Position numbers and translations under genes: made by a program
The notes under the pieces: model-generated
Told to the model about the DNA's origin: nothing
The model's database searches: none
What the model saw: only the letters and a program-made list of their open reading frames with translations
Source of the DNA: Paraphysomonas bandaiensis
Lineage: Eukaryota > Chrysophyceae
Direction of reading: 5' to 3'
NCBI GenBank assembly: GCA_965644295.1
Contig: CBFFRP010000019.1
Span: forward strand, 1-64,000
Length of the DNA: 64,000 nt
Part shown: positions 59,757 through 64,000 of the stretch, piece after piece
Layout of the letters: each line of letters begins with the position of its first letter
How positions within the stretch are numbered: position 1 is the first letter of the stretch

Positions 59757-60882
59757 TAATAAAATTATGTTATAAAACATTTTACAGCTGACGGTTAGTT
59801 ACAATGAGGAGTAAGTGTGCAGTATGTATGCTAGATTTGATTTTGGTTAGGCGGTGTCATACTTGATGTATTTGCACTTGTCAACATAAACATACCATCA
59901 TTGGGTTAGCTACCTAGGTACTAGTTAGTATCTATAGATTTTTTAATAGGACCACGTATAGGAAACAAGACCAGTTGTAGATTGGTCTTATTTTTGGGTA
60001 CCTAATAACCTCTTCAGAGGCTTGTAATTGGTAGCAGTAGTATGATGTTATGGTACATATGTACCTATAGGTGGTGAGACGACATCTACCTATTGGCATT
60101 TTGGAAGTGTCACACGTGATCCAGTCAATTAGTGTTAATTTCCTTGTCACACCAAAATGAGTGTAAAAGTTTAGTAACTACTTAATAATTCATATATTCA
60201 GTGCGCAATGGTTAGTAGCTAGCAGTGTTATATGGTATTCGCCTGGTCAAGAATACATGCAATATATAATATACCACATTTCATTTTCGCATTCAGTTTT
60301 TTGTGACCAAGTCTTTTCCACAGCCGCCGTCATTTCATGGTAGGTACTAGGTACCTTTCACTACTCTTAGAACAGGCATCAGAGAACCGACACTGCCGTC
60401 GAATAACTTTTACTCTTGTAATTCGGCACTTCGCTGTAGCCCACGCTCTGTAATTCAGGTACTGGTGGTAAACGATGAGTTCTTCCAGTTTCCAGGCCTG
60501 AGAGCCATGACATAGATATGCTAATTTATATCGCTTTTTCTGTTCTCTAACTTTGGGCGTTGGTTTTTCTTCACATGCTGCGTGACTTCACTGTTTTTCA
60601 ATGCGTAGATATATGTGAGTACAATCTGTGACTATAGGTTTATAACTAAAGAGCACAAGGTTTTTCACTTTGACTACGTTTTCACACCAGCATTAGTATG
60701 ACTAATATGACTAGGTTGAATAATATTATCCATTGGCCATTAGTTGTAATGCCAAAATATATGAACAAAACGAATCTCTCACCATGACTCATGTAGTGAA
60801 GACAATAGCGCTTCCATTATAATAAGGTCACTTTTAATGGCCTAAATCTCTATGTCCCTAAATCCTCTACAAATTCACTGCG
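59757..60882. other. Intergenic spacer
   Basis: No gene or recognised repeat. The right edge may include the left end of the Harbinger element. Confidence 0.4.
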
Positions 60883-62500
60883 CTAACCCAAGTTAGCATT
60901 TTGATGAAAAAAATGAGTTACCAAATAACTCTTAAGAGCCTCATGGTCATGAGGGCAACATGCCACGAAATCTCGGCCACGTTGCATTGCATGAGTAGGT
61001 ATATCTCCACAGCGGGACGCTGATACAGAATAGTCTTCACCTAAGTCCTCTACTTCTGTGTCGGCTTCCTCATCGTTTTCTTCGTTTTCTAAGGCGGGGT
61101 TAATGCTCTCCCATTCGAGAATATCATCCCCACTATAAGAGATGAGCATGTTATGAAAAATACATGAGCATTTCCAAGCCGCATCTATGGTGTCCAACTT
61201 GTGGTGCTGGATAGGATTGAGAAAATATCGAAACCTGTTTTTGAGCATCCAAAATGTACACTCAGCGTTCTTTCGTACATTCTCCAAACATTCCGACCAA
61301 ACCCGCTCATCGTGCCGGAAAGGGGTTTGTAATGGATCTATGAGGTAAGGGTACTTATTGTAGCCACCATCTACAAGGAAGTAACCCCCTTTACAAAGTC
61401 GCGGAACGTTGTTGGCATCGTATACTACACCCCTTACATCTTTTAGAAGGCCTCTATGTATTCTTTGTAGCAAATCATCATTGGCGGTACCTGTCTTGTC
61501 ATTATTTGATCCGAAGAAGTAATCACTACTATAGAAGATTCGTTTAGTCGGACCCACTACACATTGGTAAGCCAAGGACGGATATCCTTTCTTGTCTGTG
61601 CACATTTCGGTCAACTCAACAGGGCATTTTCCAAGCCGAACATGTATGCAGTCCAAAGAACCACAACACATGGGAAATCCCATTCGAGCATACGTCCTGA
61701 CGATTGCACATAGCTCATCCCCACTTGGAAAGTAAACGAATTCGTCGAAATAGGCCTACAGTATTATGCAAAGAAACGTATAAGAACTAAGTGGCACATA
61801 AACTTTGAAGTTAATACCTCAGCAAAATTCATAACAAATTGCTTGCAATAAAAATTGCAGGAGTTCTCCGGAATTGAAGAAGACTCTTCAATATCGCTAG
61901 CGCAATTTCCTGTTGCAAGAATCCGTAGAGCGATTAATATTTTAAACTCTATAGGGGTTTTCATGACAGTAGAAGGACCAAATATTTTACCATCTCGGCA
62001 TAATGGTACTAAAAATAGGTCAAATACTGAAAATGGTAAACGAAATCTACGCCGAAATTTCTTTGCCACTGATGAGGATGGATCATTTATTCTCCTGTGG
62101 GTGATCATCTTACCCCATTCAGTTTTCCAAATGTCCACAACTTCATTCTCTCCTGATTCAGTGTCGTTTGTATGTGTCCTTCTCTGTCTCTTTAATGGTG
62201 ATTGAAGGGATGCAGAGGATGCAGAGGATGTAGAGGATTCTGTATCTCTTGTAATGAAATCAACAACTATCTGTATAGCCAACTCACGAACATCAAGATT
62301 TCGTAATCCTTTACAAGTATATATCATATTGCTAATATCGTATATATTAATATGTATGATACACTATATATACACACTATATATGTATCATTCCACATAT
62401 ATATGCTACATGCATGTACATCTTCATATTCTTATAGCGGCTGTGAGAAGGAAGTGTGTGGAAGTATAGATTTTGGGATTTAAGGATTTAGGGATTTATC
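60842..62500 (-). mobile_element. Probable Harbinger transposon carrying the transposase
   Basis: The sequence tccctaaatcc at 60855-60865 recurs inverted as ggatttaggga at 62484-62494, with weaker matching around it, placing candidate termini on both sides of the transposase. Exact ends and the expected 3-bp target duplication could not be fixed. Confidence 0.5.
60883..62327 (-). CDS. PIF/Harbinger-family transposase (DDE_Tnp_4)
   Basis: Two exons, 61818-62327 and 60883-61755, join in phase to give 460 residues without a break. The N-terminus is Ser-rich with a basic stretch (PLKRQRRTHTN), then KKFRRRFRLPFSVFDLFL, which is typical of the helical region of plant-type Harbinger proteins. Catalytic acids are visible in CCGSLDCIHVRLG (D), YFLVDGGYNKYPYL (D) and RKNAECTFWMLKNRFRYF (E). 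A C-terminal acidic tail follows. The DDE triad appears complete, so the enzyme may be active. Autonomous Harbinger elements usually also encode a Myb/SANT-like DNA-binding protein, and none is found here. Confidence 0.9.
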
Positions 62501-64000
62501 CTACCACACAAGTCCAGAAAAATGATTCTGTTTTTTTGTATGGGAGTGTGTGTAGGAGGGGGTTGAAGTGGAGATGGTCTGCAGAATTCAGCGTTTATGT
62601 AGGTGATTCAGCGTTAATGTAGGTCCCTCTTAACGACCATATCGAGCGTATGGCTGCATAAAGGTACTTATATATATTATATTCTTGTAGAGGACTCTTA
62701 TTACTACTACGTGCCTTACTGACAATATCTACCGTGTGTAATCAGATCAGTATTCCCAGTGAATAAGCGAACGTCATGAAATAACAAATATGTTCCAGTG
62801 GCCACCATAAGGCGCGATGACAACACCTAAGAACTGTTTAAGTCTCGATATTAGGCAGTCTAATATCCCCTACCTCTCATTGGGTGGCTTCATACTCCAC
62901 TACGTTTGCCACAAAGGTGTCTGGTATTACACTTACCAGGGTCAGTCAGAGCAGTGTAAATTGATTGATGATAATTAGAATTGTTGTAGTTTCATAGAGA
63001 TATGCACAAACAGGTGATGGGGGAGTGCTTAATGCCTGTCAGTTGTTGTTTTTGCGATCCGAGCCAGGAAATGCATTGACTGTGGCCAAACATTACTGCC
63101 TTCGAATTGATTGGCAATCGAAGCAAGCCTTTGTAGTGCTACAGTTGAGAGACGTGCTGATGCGTATGCCGAACGGCAATGTCAGTGATACCGTCAAATT
63201 ATTTTTTAATGTTTGCATGTGTTGAAACGTTAAATATCGGGATGTACCAAAACCTTCATAAGATCAATTAGAAGCATATCGAGAGGACAAAACAAGAGTT
63301 ATTATTGATAGTGATCCAAGTCAAGAACTATCCAGTATCAAGAATTATAGTCCAAAGCTTCATGGAATGTACAACTTGTGAAAGGTTTAAACTTGGCACA
63401 AAGGTGTACATGAATTTCTAAATGAGAAAGCAAAGAAATTAATTTCGATTAGTTTGGATATATATATTTTTAGTAAGCCAATCTTGCCTATGATTATTAT
63501 TTCCGTAATTAAGTGTTTGAATCATCGCTTGGGGGTGTTGAAGTGCTGTCCGAGATAGTTTCCGGTAGTTTTAATATTTATAGATTTTGTAGTGCGTATG
63601 TATTGTGTTATATCCACACATTAAACTACAACCAACTCCATATTGGGGTAATAATATAATAAAAGCATACCGGGGTACTGGGGGGAGGTTGTAAGGCAGT
63701 GAGGTAGCATACATGGGTGCCTTGGCTAGTGGCTATACCTAGGCAGTACGGAGAATTAGGAGAGAGAAGTGCATAATATTCAATTGTTATAAAACATATA
63801 TATATATAATTTCAAGATTATGAAAGCATTATAGACATAGCATAGAGTGTACATTAATGCTTTGGTTTCCTCTGGGGGTGATATGGGGCCTGATGGGGTG
63901 GTGCATGTAAGTGCTTGTGACTGGGGTAAAATGTATAATTAGTAGTTGGTGGGATAAGAGTTTCCATATGTGTCAACATGTGTATAAAACCAAAATATAG
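62501..64000. other. Window end without a supported gene
   Basis: AT-rich. A 66-codon frame at 63025-63225 has balanced composition and could be an exon or a decayed element, but I see no splice partner or family. A tatata run occurs near 63798-63808. Confidence 0.4.

Noticed and set aside
63025-63225. 66-codon frame near the window end
   Set aside because: Balanced composition, but with no start context, splice partner or recognisable motif it cannot be supported as a gene.

Overview
This window comes from a nuclear genome of a eukaryote, probably a free-living or parasitic protist. Genes have many short GT-AG introns (about 40-130 bp), standard stop codons, no operons and no Shine-Dalgarno signals. 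Intergenic DNA is AT-rich and full of microsatellites and small transposons. The gene set (NUP205, XRN1, DNAJB12/14, AAMP/Sqt1, GTP-type succinyl-CoA ligase, triokinase) is pan-eukaryotic. The protein architectures are unlike those of animals, plants or fungi. I lean weakly towards a stramenopile-like lineage but cannot prove it. I built the gene models by hand: reading phase was checked across every junction, and each multi-exon model closes in frame.

Layout. 1-1655: fold-back repeat and AT-rich DNA. 1656-8872 (+): giant NUP205-like nucleoporin. 8873-12486: repeat island holding a complete non-autonomous LTR retrotransposon (9336-11422) with a 5-bp target duplication. 12487-14204 (-): DNAJB12/14-type membrane co-chaperone, divergent from 14790-19648 (+) XRN1 5'-3' exoribonuclease. 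20583-21380 (-): Gag-like single-exon gene. 21381-25117: repeat-rich, with two MITE-like inverted-repeat elements, a hairpin and a 48-bp copied piece of the AAMP gene. 25118-26999 (-): AAMP WD40 protein, divergent from 27597-29328 (+), a TPR / beta-sandwich / methyltransferase fusion. 29329-32109: no recognised gene. 32110-36410 (-): secreted C-type-lectin beta-solenoid protein. 36885-37508 (+) and 38448-39137 (-): orphan genes. 39784-43751 (+): five-helix membrane domain followed by PX, DEP and PX domains. 44771-46042 (-): GT31-type glycosyltransferase. 46043-49447: tandem and dispersed repeats. 49448-53261 (-): secreted polysaccharide-lyase-like domain fused to a multi-pass GT2 glycan synthase. 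53974-55787 (+): dihydroxyacetone kinase. 56265-57886 (-): succinyl-CoA ligase beta. 58610-59756 (+): tail-anchored sulfotransferase-like protein. 60883-62327 (-): intact PIF/Harbinger transposase. 62328-64000: nothing recognised.

How the genes fit together. Housekeeping genes dominate the left half: nuclear pore, mRNA decay, ER folding and ribosome assembly. The right half has several genes for making, modifying or binding surface glycans (C-type lectin protein, GT31, lyase-GT2 fusion, sulfotransferase), mixed with two metabolic enzymes. Two candidates for undescribed biology stand out. One is the TMD0-like/PX/DEP/PX protein, a possible multi-lipid-binding membrane scaffold. The other is the lyase-GT2 fusion, a possible synthase that carries its own extracellular glycan-binding or glycan-cutting module.
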